A stretch of 12,041 nt of DNA from Gammaproteobacteria bacterium. Its GTDB lineage: Bacteria; Pseudomonadota; Gammaproteobacteria; Chromatiales; Chromatiaceae. Each line of letters opens with the position of its first letter. Positions within the stretch are counted from its first letter, which is position 1. Positions 5,641-12,041 of the stretch are shown in pieces. Location of the stretch: the NCBI GenBank assembly GCA_024277555.1, contig JAJRUY010000293.1, forward strand, positions 1 to 12,041. Direction: 5' to 3'. A program made the position numbers and the translations under genes. The notes below the pieces were generated by a model. It was not told the DNA's origin. It searched no databases and saw only the letters and a program-made list of their open reading frames with translations.

Positions 5641-6261
5641 ATGAAGCTCCCTCTCGCCGCACTGGTGGTTTTCAACCTGCTTACCCTGGCTATCGCTCTG
5701 TACATGGGCTGGGATCCGGCCATGATTCTGTTTCTGTACTGGGCGGAAAACGTGGTCGTCGCCTTGTGGCAGCTTCCACGCTTCTTTCTGGCCGAGAACA
5801 AACGCCCGGATGGCGGCTACCAGGCCGCAAACCGCCTTTTCCTCTGCCTGTTTTTTCTGATCCACTACGGCATTTTCACCTTCGTGCATGGCGCCCTGGT
5901 ATTCGAGCTGTTTCTCAACCGGGATCTCGACCTGGAAAACCTGCAGGCGCTGATCGCCCAGACCCCCGGCATTTACCTGGCTCTGGCCGCCTTGTTCCTC
6001 AGTCATGGTGCGCAGTTTTTTTCCGACCTTGGCAGGAATGCCGTCACCCGAACCAAGCTGCCCGAGGTGATGATGCAGCCCTACCAGCGCGTTGTAATCC
6101 TGCACCTGGTAGTACTCCTGAGCGGCCTGGCGCTGATGATTCTTCCCAACCCGGTCGTCAGCATCCTGCTTCTGGCTGGAATCAAAATCACCATGGATAT
6201 CTATCTGGATCGAAAACAAATGAAAAAACAGGCAGCGGCGCATCATGTCACACGGCTCTGA
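5641..6261 (+). CDS. DUF6498-type integral membrane protein
   Basis: A 206-residue inner-membrane protein of unknown function. Hydrophobic segments lie at about residues 3-22, 26-48, 64-90, 109-130, and two between 148 and 185. They are followed by a charged, lysine-rich tail (LDRKQMKKQ). The motifs LYWAENVV (after helix 1) and FFLIHYGIFTFVHG (helix 3) resemble the DUF6498 family as I remember it. The histidines in HYG and VHG are conserved there, but no activity is established. It lies 4 bp after argA and 5 bp before dusA, so it is very likely co-transcribed. Whether it has anything to do with arginine is unknown. The family name is recalled, not searched. Confidence 0.78.
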   Translation: MKLPLAALVVFNLLTLAIALYMGWDPAMILFLYWAENVVVALWQLPRFFLAENKRPDGGYQAANRLFLCLFFLIHYGIFTFVHGALVFELFLNRDLDLENLQALIAQTPGIYLALAALFLSHGAQFFSDLGRNAVTRTKLPEVMMQPYQRVVILHLVVLLSGLALMILPNPVVSILLLAGIKITMDIYLDRKQMKKQAAAHHVTRL

Positions 6262-6266
6262 ATGTG

Positions 6267-7256
6267 ATGAAAATCAACGATATTGACCGCCGCCTGTGCA
6301 TCGCTCCCATGCTGGACTGGACCGACAGGTACTGCCGCTACTTCCATCGCCTGATCAGCCGCCGAACCCTGCTCTATACCGAGATGGTCACAACCGGCGC
6401 GCTGCTGCACAACGACCCAGGCCGCTTCCTCGATTTTTTTCCCTCCGAACACCCTTTGGCATTGCAACTGGGAGGCAGCAACCCGCAAGACCTGGCAACA
6501 TGCTGCAAGATGGCCGAAGAATGGGGATATGATGAAATCAACCTGAACCTCGGCTGCCCTTCCGACCGGGTGCAATCCGGTATGTTCGGTGCCTGCCTGA
6601 TGGCAAAACCGGCACTGGTTGCCGACTGCATCGCCGCCATGACAGAAGCCTGCAAGCTGCCCGTCACCGCAAAACACCGCATCGGTATTGATGAGCTGGA
6701 CAGCTACGACTTGCTATGCCGGTTTGTGGATCAACTTGCCGCTGCGGGCTGCCGGACATTTATCGTACATGCGCGCAAAGCCTGGTTGCAGGGGCTCAGC
6801 CCAAAACAAAACCGCGACATCCCTCCCCTGCGCTACGAACTGGTGCATCAGCTGAAAGAAGACTTCCCTGATCTCGAAATCATCATCAATGGCGGCATCG
6901 TCAGTCTGGATCAGGCTGCGGCACAGCTGAAAGAAGTGGATGGCGTGATGATCGGCAGGGAAGCCTACCAGAATCCCTGGATACTGGCCCAGGCGGATCA
7001 GAAGCTGTTTGGCTCAGACTGGCATCCCGGCAGCCGTCACCAGATCATCGAGAATCTGCTGCCCCTGGTGGAACAGGAGTGCAGCCGGGGCGTCCCGCTC
7101 AAGCGCATCACCCGACATATCCTGGGGCTGTTTCACGGTCAGCCGGGAGCCAGAAAATGGCGCCGTTATCTATCAGAAAATGCGCACAAACCGGAGGCCG
7201 GGCCAAAAACCCTGCGAACCGCCATGGCGTTATTGCCGATTGCAGATTCTCATTGA
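6267..7256 (+). CDS. dusA: tRNA-dihydrouridine(20/20a) synthase DusA
   Basis: An FMN-dependent enzyme that reduces uridine to dihydrouridine at D-loop positions 20 and 20a of tRNA. The 329-residue protein tracks E. coli DusA throughout: IAPMLDWTDRYCRYF near the N terminus, LYTEMVTTGA at 36-45, LALQLGGS (FMN site) at 64-71, and INLNLGCPSDRVQSGMFGAC at 91-110 with catalytic Cys97. It continues with FIVHARKAWLQGLSPKQNR, IINGGI, VMIGREAYQNP and KWRRYLSENAHK at the C terminus. The DusA-specific HARKAWLxGLSPK(Q/E)NR block separates it from DusB and DusC. ATG 6267 was chosen because homology starts there. An adjacent GTG (6264) is an alternative. The frame stays open 501 bp upstream, but that part only shadows the DUF6498 gene. 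The ribosome-binding site is weak, and translational coupling is likely. Confidence 0.95.
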   Translation: MKINDIDRRLCIAPMLDWTDRYCRYFHRLISRRTLLYTEMVTTGALLHNDPGRFLDFFPSEHPLALQLGGSNPQDLATCCKMAEEWGYDEINLNLGCPSDRVQSGMFGACLMAKPALVADCIAAMTEACKLPVTAKHRIGIDELDSYDLLCRFVDQLAAAGCRTFIVHARKAWLQGLSPKQNRDIPPLRYELVHQLKEDFPDLEIIINGGIVSLDQAAAQLKEVDGVMIGREAYQNPWILAQADQKLFGSDWHPGSRHQIIENLLPLVEQECSRGVPLKRITRHILGLFHGQPGARKWRRYLSENAHKPEAGPKTLRTAMALLPIADSH

Positions 7257-7291
7257 ATCTATATTAGAATGTGCTAACATACGCATATATG
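7253..7291 (+). promoter_or_regulatory. Candidate promoter with palindromic operator upstream of the DUF2892 gene
   Basis: A plausible sigma70 pair is TTGAAT (7253-7258) and TAACAT (7275-7280) with a 16-bp spacer. Over it lies the dyad ATATTAG-AATGTG-CTAACAT (7261-7280), whose arms match at 6 of 7 positions. The 8-bp palindrome CATATATG follows at 7284-7291. AT-rich dyads of this kind are typical operators of ArsR/SmtB-type repressors, some of which control DUF2892 and sulfide-response genes. That link is inference, and no such repressor is encoded in the window. Confidence 0.4.
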
Positions 7292-7314
7292 ATCGTTTCA
7301 ATGAGGAATTCAAG

Positions 7315-7530
7315 ATGAATGTAGAACGCATGGTACTGGCCTTCGCCGGTTTTGCCATTTTACTGTCGCTGGCCCTGGGCTGGTCCGCCAGCCCGGTTTT
7401 TCACAATGAAAACTGGCTGTGGTTTACCGCCTTTGTCGGCGCCAATCTGTTTCAATCGGCCTTTACCGGCTTTTGCCCCCTGGCCATGATCCTGAAAAAG
7501 CTGGGCGTAAAACCTTGCGGAGTTTTCTGA
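7315..7530 (+). CDS. DUF2892 (YgaP-like) small inner-membrane protein
   Basis: A 71-residue protein with two predicted membrane helices (about residues 6-23 and 34-58). They are joined by a short loop, and GFCPLAMILKKLGV lies at the end of the second helix. This is the hallmark of DUF2892, the membrane module found alone or fused to rhodanese, as in E. coli YgaP. Cys54 in GFCP and Cys68 near the C terminus could take part in sulfur or redox chemistry, but this is unproven. A GAGGA sits about 9 nt before ATG 7315. The frame continues upstream through dusA, but without homology. The gene is 58 bp after dusA and has its own promoter-like and operator-like sequences. A terminator-like hairpin follows it. 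Confidence 0.85.
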   Translation: MNVERMVLAFAGFAILLSLALGWSASPVFHNENWLWFTAFVGANLFQSAFTGFCPLAMILKKLGVKPCGVF

Positions 7531-7533
7531 GCC

Positions 7534-7565
7534 GGGCGTTTCCGCCCCTCTTCCGGCGAGAGGGG
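7534..7565. terminator. Candidate bidirectional terminator hairpin
   Basis: Between the convergent DUF2892 gene and rimO, CCCCTCT (7545-7551) pairs perfectly with AGAGGGG (7559-7565) across a 7-nt loop. An alternative stem, GGGCG/CGCCC (7534-7538, 7543-7547), overlaps it. Only a very short T stretch follows in either direction, so efficient Rho-independent termination is uncertain. Position and stem strength favour a shared terminator. Confidence 0.5.
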
Positions 7566-7566
7566 T

Positions 7567-8886
7567 TCATTCCACCATCTGCGCAAACAGATCATGGGCA
7601 TCATTGCCCGTGATATCCACTTCTACAAAATCACCAGGCTCCAGCTCCCAGGCGCCCTGGATGATGACCTGGCCATCGATTTCCGGCGCATCTCCCGGCC
7701 CCCGGGCAATCACATGATCCGCATGCACTTCGTCCACCAGCACGATCATGGACTGGCCTAGCCGGGCTGCCAGTTTCTGTGTTGAAATGGCGGCCTGAAC
7801 TTCCATGAATCTTTTCAGGCGCTGCTGCTTCACCGCCTCCGGCACCTGATCCGGCAAGGCGTTGGCTGCCGCACCTGCCACGGGTGAATAGGTGAAACAA
7901 CCCACCCGATCCAGCCGGGCCTGGCGCAGAAAATCCAGCAGGATTTCAAAATCTTCATCCGTTTCACCTGGATAACCGACGATAAAGGTGGAGCGAATCA
8001 CCAGTTCAGGACAATCCCTGCGCCACACAGCCAGCCTGTCCAGCACCTTCTCCGTAGCAGCAGGTCGTCCCATGGATGCAAGCACCCGCTCGCTGCCGTG
8101 CTGCAAGGGCATGTCCAGGTACGGCAGGATACCGCCTTCCGCCATTAGGGGAATTACCTGATCCACCTGGGGATAGGGATAGACATAGTGCAGGCGCACC
8201 CAGACGGGCAGCTCCCCCAAAGCCCTTGCCAGATTGGCAAGGCGGGTTTCCAGGGGTCTGCCAGCGACAAAATCCATGCGGTATTTCAGATCCACGCCGT
8301 AGGCGCTGGTATCCTGTGACACCACCAGCAGCTCACGCACCCCGGATTCCACCAGGCGTTCGGCCTCGGCCACCACTTCGCCCAGAGGACGGCTCACAAG
8401 ATCCCCCCGCAGGGAAGGGATGATGCAGAACTTGCAGCGATGATTGCAGCCTTCAGAAATTTTCAGATAGGCATAATGCCTGGGGGTGAGTTTGACCCCC
8501 TGGGGTGGAATAAGGCTGCTCCAGGGATCATGGGGTGCCGGCAGAAACTCGTGTACCAGCGCCATGACTTCTTCATAGGCATGAGGCCCGGTAACGCCCA
8601 ACACCCTGGGATACTTTCCACGGATTTCCTCTGCCCGCACCCCCAGGCAGCCGGTGACGATGACCTGGCCGTTGGCATCCAGGGCTTCGCCAATGGCTTC
8701 CAAAGATTCTTCTACCGCCGCATCAATAAAGCCACAGGTGTTGATGATAACCATCTGCGCATGGGCGTAATCTGAAACGAGCTCATAACCTTCGGCACGC
8801 AACTGGGTCAGAATCCGCTCGGAATCCACCAGGTTCTTGGGGCAGCCCAAACTGACGAAACCAATAGCAGGTGCAGATTTGCTCAT
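7567..8886 (-). CDS. rimO: Ribosomal protein S12 methylthiotransferase RimO
   Basis: A radical-SAM enzyme that adds a methylthio group to the conserved aspartate (Asp88/89) of ribosomal protein S12. The 439-residue protein shows the full architecture. The N-terminal UPF0004 domain has Cys15 (SLGCPKNLVDSE), Cys51 (INTCGFI) and Cys80 (VTGCLG) for one 4Fe-4S cluster. The radical-SAM core has CNHRCKFC (Cys147, 151, 154) and IIPSLRG, and further on the RimO-typical YLDMPLQHGS, STFIVGYPGETDEDF and VGCFTYSPVAGAAAN. A C-terminal TRAM-like domain begins near MIVLVDEV. ATG 8886 was chosen because homology starts at MSKSAPAIGFVSLGCPKN; the frame reaches another start at 8934, inside trmJ. GAGG overlapping the trmJ stop serves as ribosome-binding site, and the gap to trmJ is 10 bp. 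Confidence 0.96.
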   Translation of the reverse strand: MSKSAPAIGFVSLGCPKNLVDSERILTQLRAEGYELVSDYAHAQMVIINTCGFIDAAVEESLEAIGEALDANGQVIVTGCLGVRAEEIRGKYPRVLGVTGPHAYEEVMALVHEFLPAPHDPWSSLIPPQGVKLTPRHYAYLKISEGCNHRCKFCIIPSLRGDLVSRPLGEVVAEAERLVESGVRELLVVSQDTSAYGVDLKYRMDFVAGRPLETRLANLARALGELPVWVRLHYVYPYPQVDQVIPLMAEGGILPYLDMPLQHGSERVLASMGRPAATEKVLDRLAVWRRDCPELVIRSTFIVGYPGETDEDFEILLDFLRQARLDRVGCFTYSPVAGAAANALPDQVPEAVKQQRLKRFMEVQAAISTQKLAARLGQSMIVLVDEVHADHVIARGPGDAPEIDGQVIIQGAWELEPGDFVEVDITGNDAHDLFAQMVE

Positions 8887-8896
8887 CAGCAGAGCC

Positions 8897-9619
8897 TCAT
8901 TCCCGCCGGGCGGACTTTCGCCCCTGCGCCGCACTGAGTATGCCCCGCAGGATCTTCAGTTCATCCAGATCCGGTTCGGCTCGGTAAAACAGCCGTTTCA
9001 GCCGCCGCATGAGTTTGTCCGATTTGCGCGGATCGAGAAAACCGATGTCTTCCAGCGCCTGCTCCAGATGCCGGAACAACCCCTGCATATCGCCGGCTTT
9101 GGCCAGATCACGATCTTCGGTGACAGGCTGCCGCCCCTGCTGTGACTGCATCATCAATTCATAACTGATCACCTGCACTGCCATCCCCAGATTCAGGGAG
9201 GAATAGTCCGGATTGGCGGGGATGTTCACCAGATAGTTGCACCGCTCCAGTTCAGCGTTGGTCAGACCTGTGCGTTCCCGGCCGAATACCAGCGCCACCT
9301 TGCCCGTGGCACTGCGCTGCATCACCAGTTCTGCACACTCACGGGGATTGAGTTGCGGCCAGCTGACCGAGCGCAGACGGGCGCTGGTGCCCACCACCAG
9401 CACACAATCTGCCACGGCCTCATCCAAACTGTGATGAATGCTGGCCTCGTGCAAAATATCATCTGCACCAGAAGCCCTGGCCATGGCTTCTTCTGTGGGA
9501 AACTGCTTCGGCTGCACCAGAGCCAGCTCCTCCAGGCACATGTTTTTCATCGCCCGGGCGACCGCGCCGATGTTGCCGCCGTGAGATGTTTCCACCAATA
9601 CAATGCGTATGTTTTCCAT
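8897..9619 (-). CDS. trmJ: tRNA (cytidine/uridine-2'-O-)-methyltransferase TrmJ
   Basis: A SPOUT-family enzyme that 2'-O-methylates position 32 of several tRNAs using S-adenosylmethionine. The 240-residue protein matches E. coli TrmJ (formerly YfhQ). VLVETSHGGNIGAVARAMKNM (residues 7-27) carries the conserved Asn16 and Arg22. VFGRERTGLTNAEL (111-124) and YSSLNLGMAVQVISYEL (139-155) form the knotted cofactor site. The C-terminal extension ending in ELKILRGIL is typical of TrmJ. It is divergent from suhB, the arrangement known in E. coli. In E. coli, however, trmJ is followed by iscR and the isc genes, whereas here it is followed by rimO. Confidence 0.95.
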   Translation of the reverse strand: MENIRIVLVETSHGGNIGAVARAMKNMCLEELALVQPKQFPTEEAMARASGADDILHEASIHHSLDEAVADCVLVVGTSARLRSVSWPQLNPRECAELVMQRSATGKVALVFGRERTGLTNAELERCNYLVNIPANPDYSSLNLGMAVQVISYELMMQSQQGRQPVTEDRDLAKAGDMQGLFRHLEQALEDIGFLDPRKSDKLMRRLKRLFYRAEPDLDELKILRGILSAAQGRKSARRE

Positions 9620-9629
9620 GGCGGTAGAG

Positions 9630-9635
9630 TATAAT
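9630..9635 (+). promoter_or_regulatory. Possible -10 element for suhB
   Basis: A perfect TATAAT lies 39 nt upstream of the suhB ATG in the short trmJ-suhB divergent region. The hexamer at the expected -35 position (GTATGT) is poor, so the site is tentative. Confidence 0.35.
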
Positions 9636-9640
9636 AGCTA

Positions 9641-9669
9641 ATTATTCTCAAGGCGCGGATTATCCTCAA
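9641..9669 (-). promoter_or_regulatory. Candidate sigma70 promoter for trmJ-rimO
   Basis: On the minus strand, TTGAGG (9669-9664) and AATAAT (9646-9641) are separated by 17 bp. This places the start about 15 nt before the trmJ ATG. The -10 matches 5 of 6 and the -35 4 of 6 consensus bases. It overlaps the region that would serve suhB, so the two genes could compete for polymerase. Confidence 0.45.
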
Positions 9670-9674
9670 CAATC

Positions 9675-10472
9675 ATGAACCCCATGACTACCATTGCCTC
9701 TCGCGCAGCCCGCGATGCAGGCAAATTGCTGCTCAACTACTTCAACCGCATGGATCAGGTCGAGGTGCAGGAGAAGCGGGCAAATGATTTCGTCACCGAA
9801 GTGGATCGCGCTTCCGAGCGGATCATTATCAATGCCATAAAAAAAGCCTATCCGGATCATGCGATTCTGGCAGAAGAAAGCGGCAGCCATGCCGGAAACG
9901 ACTTCCTGTGGATCATCGACCCCCTGGATGGAACCACCAACTATCTGCATGGCTTTCCGCAGTTTTCCATTTCCATCGCCCTGCAATACTGCGGCCAGCT
10001 GGAAGCTGCTGTGGTCTATGATCCACTGCGGGACGAAACCTTCAGTGCGCACAAGGGCGGCGGCGCCTACCTGAACGACCATCGCATTCGGGTTTCCAAG
10101 CAAAAGGATTTGCATGGCGCATTATTGGGAACAGGCATTCCCTATCGTGACCAACAGCATGTGGATGCCTATTTCGGCATGATGAAGGCATTGATCAAAG
10201 ATGCCGCCGGGGTGCGCCGCCCCGGATCTGCCGCCCTGGATTTTGCCTGGCTGGCGGCAGGCCGCACCGACGCCTTCTGGGAGCTGGGGCTGGCCCAGTG
10301 GGATTTTGCCGCAGGCGCCCTGCTGGTCAAGGAAGCCGGTGGCGTGGTCACCGATCTGAGTGGCGGCGACAAGCATTTTGAAACCGGCAACCTGGTTGCC
10401 GGAAACCTCAAGATACACCAGGAAATGCTGAAGGAAATCAGGCCATTCCTGTCAGATAAACTCAAGGCCTGA
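9675..10472 (+). CDS. suhB: Inositol-1-monophosphatase family protein SuhB
   Basis: A magnesium-dependent phosphatase-fold protein of 265 residues. In E. coli, SuhB hydrolyses inositol-1-phosphate in vitro. In the cell it is a component of the ribosomal RNA transcription antitermination complex with NusA, NusB, NusE and NusG, and it assists ribosome assembly. Metal and catalytic motifs are intact: NDFVTEVD (residues 37-44), Glu67 in ILAEESG, IDPLDGTTN at 81-89 with Asp82 and Asp85, and WDFAAGALLVKEAGG with Asp210. Length and start agree with E. coli SuhB. The gene is divergent from trmJ with 55 bp between them. No obvious Shine-Dalgarno sequence precedes the ATG. I saw no clear terminator in the 188 bp that follow. 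Confidence 0.95.
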   Translation: MNPMTTIASRAARDAGKLLLNYFNRMDQVEVQEKRANDFVTEVDRASERIIINAIKKAYPDHAILAEESGSHAGNDFLWIIDPLDGTTNYLHGFPQFSISIALQYCGQLEAAVVYDPLRDETFSAHKGGGAYLNDHRIRVSKQKDLHGALLGTGIPYRDQQHVDAYFGMMKALIKDAAGVRRPGSAALDFAWLAAGRTDAFWELGLAQWDFAAGALLVKEAGGVVTDLSGGDKHFETGNLVAGNLKIHQEMLKEIRPFLSDKLKA

Positions 10473-10660
10473 ATGCAGCCCAGAGAAAACCAGCACCCTG
10501 AAAAATCCCCATATTTTCAACCATTTGAACCAATGCGCCTGGCATATTCACAATGTTCAGGATGCAGATAGCAACGGCCTTTCAGCCACTACAATAAAAT
10601 TAAAGATTTCCTTGCGGCAGCCGAACCCTGTAATGACGCCAATCAATAAGGGTAATACGG

Positions 10661-11524
10661 ATGCAACAACAACCCCAGGAACAGCAGCTTCAGGAAAGAG
10701 AACTGAGTTTTCTGCAAGACCTGACGGAAAAACTGGCAACGAGAGAGATCGACTTGCCGCCTTTTCCAGATATCTATGCGCGCATAATAAAAACCCTGCA
10801 TGACCCGGATGTATCGCTGCAGGATGTCAGCCGCATCGTCATTGCAGCGCCGGATCTGTGCGTGCGTATCCTGCTGCTGGCAAACTCTGCATTGCTCAAT
10901 CGTTCCGGAATGGAAGTAACCGATCTCGGCGTGGCCGTTTCCCGTCTGGGCCTGTCGGCAGTAAACAGCGCCACCGTCACCCTGGCGACCAAGGACGTGT
11001 TCAAGGCGCCGAAAGGATCCAGCCTGGAATACCTCCTCAACAAGACCCGCGTGGAATCCGTCAGGGTTGCCGCATACAGCTATCTGCTCTCCATCCGGGC
11101 GGGGCTGGCCGAAGAGAAACACAACGCCATGCTGGCCGGGCTGTTGCACAACATCGGCACATATTACATTCTGTCCCGGGCGACGGATTTCCCCGATCTG
11201 GTCTCCAAGGACATCATAAAAAACTGGGGGCCCAGCATTGGCCAGGCACTGGTGCAAAACTGGGGTTTTCCGGAAAGTATTTCCGCGGCCATCGAAAAAC
11301 AGAACGAGATGGAGCTACCAGGGAACGAAGATGGCATAGAGCTGCGTGAAATACTGATTTGCGCAATCCTGCTGTCCCAGGCCGCAAACAACAATGCCGA
11401 TACCGGGCTGGATTATGACCAGATACCCGCCTGCCAGATGCTGGATATCGATTCAGAAAATATTTCCCTTGTCATCGAAGACTACAAGGAAGAGGTGCTT
11501 TCCTTCGTTTCCGCCCTGAAGTAG
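10661..11524 (+). CDS. HDOD-domain protein
   Basis: A 287-residue cytoplasmic protein made almost entirely of one HDOD domain, about residues 30-230. It is a non-hydrolytic relative of HD phosphohydrolases, often used in signalling. Visible features are LPPFPDIYARIIKTLHDPD (32-50), VRILLLANSALLNRSG (68-83), LGVAVSRLGLSAVNSATVTLA (89-109) and AMLAGLLHNIGTYYI (156-170). At the site where active HD enzymes have His-Asp, this protein has His163-Asn164, and the upstream metal-ligand histidine is also absent. Metal-dependent catalysis is therefore unlikely. There is no attached receiver, GGDEF, EAL or kinase domain. The N terminus is glutamine-rich (MQQQPQEQQLQE). AAGGGT lies before the ATG. TACAAT at 10590-10595 is a possible -10. 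The partner and pathway are unknown. Confidence 0.85.
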   Translation: MQQQPQEQQLQERELSFLQDLTEKLATREIDLPPFPDIYARIIKTLHDPDVSLQDVSRIVIAAPDLCVRILLLANSALLNRSGMEVTDLGVAVSRLGLSAVNSATVTLATKDVFKAPKGSSLEYLLNKTRVESVRVAAYSYLLSIRAGLAEEKHNAMLAGLLHNIGTYYILSRATDFPDLVSKDIIKNWGPSIGQALVQNWGFPESISAAIEKQNEMELPGNEDGIELREILICAILLSQAANNNADTGLDYDQIPACQMLDIDSENISLVIEDYKEEVLSFVSALK

Positions 11525-11552
11525 GAAAACCGTTTATTGAGGATCGATATCT

Positions 11553-12041
11553 CTATGTGGCCGTCTCTGCCAGATTACCTTGCTGCCGGGATCTGCGCCT
11601 CTGAACAAATTTTTCGTGCAGTTCCAGCAGCGACGGCACCAGCAGCAATACCAGGAAGGTGGAAAATGCCAGCCCGAAGGAAATCGATACCGCCATGGGA
11701 ATCAGGAACTGCGCCTGCAGGGAAGTCTCGAACAACAATGGCGTCAGCCCGGCGATGGTGGTCAGAGAGGTGAGCAGAACTGCACGCAAACGCTGGCAGG
11801 CCGCCTCTGCAATGGCTTCACTCACTTCCATGCCCTTTTCACGCAACTGCTTGTAGAACATCACCAGGATGATGGAATTGTTCACCACGATGCCGGACAG
11901 ACCAAAAATACCGAACATGGAAAGAATCGTCAGTTCAATACCCATGGCCCAATGCCCCACAATGGCGCCAACAACCCCGAAGGGAATGATGCTCATCACC
12001 ACCAGCGGCCAGCCATAGGAACCGAACACCCAGGCCAGCAC
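11553..12041 (-). CDS. RND-family efflux transporter, C-terminal end (partial)
   Basis: The last 162 codons of a large inner-membrane pump; the gene continues beyond the right edge. The first visible codon is an internal valine, not a true start. The sequence shows the final transmembrane helices of the AcrB/MexB-like superfamily: VMSIIPFGVVGAIVGHWAMG, then LTILSMFGIFGLSGIVVNNSIILV, then the cytoplasmic REKGMEVSEAIAEAACQRLRAVLLTSLTT loop with the RPI/RLRA-type segment, and IPMAVSISFGLAFSTFLVLLLVPSL as the last helix. Full-length members are just over 1000 residues and export drugs, metals or lipids by proton antiport. The substrate cannot be judged from this part. It converges on the HDOD gene, with 28 bp between the stop codons. 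Confidence 0.92.
   Translation of the reverse strand: MLAWVFGSYGWPLVVMSIIPFGVVGAIVGHWAMGIELTILSMFGIFGLSGIVVNNSIILVMFYKQLREKGMEVSEAIAEAACQRLRAVLLTSLTTIAGLTPLLFETSLQAQFLIPMAVSISFGLAFSTFLVLLLVPSLLELHEKFVQRRRSRQQGNLAETAT

Noticed and set aside
5766..6266. 167-codon upstream extension of the dusA frame
   Set aside because: It overlaps the DUF6498 gene in another frame and has no similarity. DusA homology starts at ATG 6267.
7009..7314. Upstream extension of the DUF2892 frame
   Set aside because: It overlaps dusA in another frame. A good ribosome-binding site and the family start lie at 7315.
8887..8934. Upstream start for RimO inside trmJ
   Set aside because: The 16 extra residues are unlike RimO. 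ATG 8886 has a GAGG at suitable distance and matches where homology begins.
1..12041. CRISPR arrays, rRNA or tRNA genes, intact transposase genes
   Set aside because: I found no regularly spaced direct repeats of CRISPR type, no structural RNA genes, and no full transposase or integrase frame on either strand.

Overview
This window looks like chromosomal DNA of a gammaproteobacterium. ArgE, ArgA, DusA, RimO, TrmJ and SuhB all read as close homologues of the Escherichia coli proteins. The divergent trmJ/suhB pair is also a gammaproteobacterial arrangement. Core genes are moderately GC-rich (35 of 60 bases in a sampled argA stretch). The first kilobase is much more AT-rich (21 of 60 in a sampled gdx stretch). 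I cannot name the genus.

Layout. Bases 1-1036 are an accessory patchwork on the minus strand: a broken RHS/YD-repeat fragment, a short group II intron reverse-transcriptase fragment, and an intact SMR-family guanidinium exporter gene (gdx/sugE). These are embedded in a dense set of GGGTCAG-core repeats, which include a perfect 23-bp hairpin and a second element able to fold as a three-way junction. Bases 1186-7530 are plus-strand genes: a TetR-family regulator, a GT4-like glycosyltransferase, argE, argA, a DUF6498-type membrane protein, dusA and a small DUF2892 membrane protein. Bases 7567-9619 are minus strand: trmJ followed by rimO. Then come suhB (plus, divergent from trmJ), an HDOD-domain protein (plus), and the C-terminal end of an RND efflux pump running off the right edge (minus).

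How the genes work together. argA and argE encode the first and fifth steps of arginine synthesis and lie 12 bp apart. argA, the DUF6498 gene and dusA follow with gaps of 4-5 bp, so argE-argA-DUF6498-dusA is probably one transcript. trmJ-rimO pairs a tRNA 2'-O-methyltransferase with the ribosomal protein S12 methylthiotransferase, and dusA adds a third translation-related modification enzyme. The TetR regulator and the glycosyltransferase are probably co-transcribed. The TetR gene is also divergent from gdx, but repeats fill the space between them, so a regulatory link is only a possibility.

Most of the window is ordinary core genome. I see no convincing new multi-gene system. The part most worth a second look is 166-1036: the repeat family, the fragments it abuts, and the gdx gene whose 3' end runs through one of the motifs.
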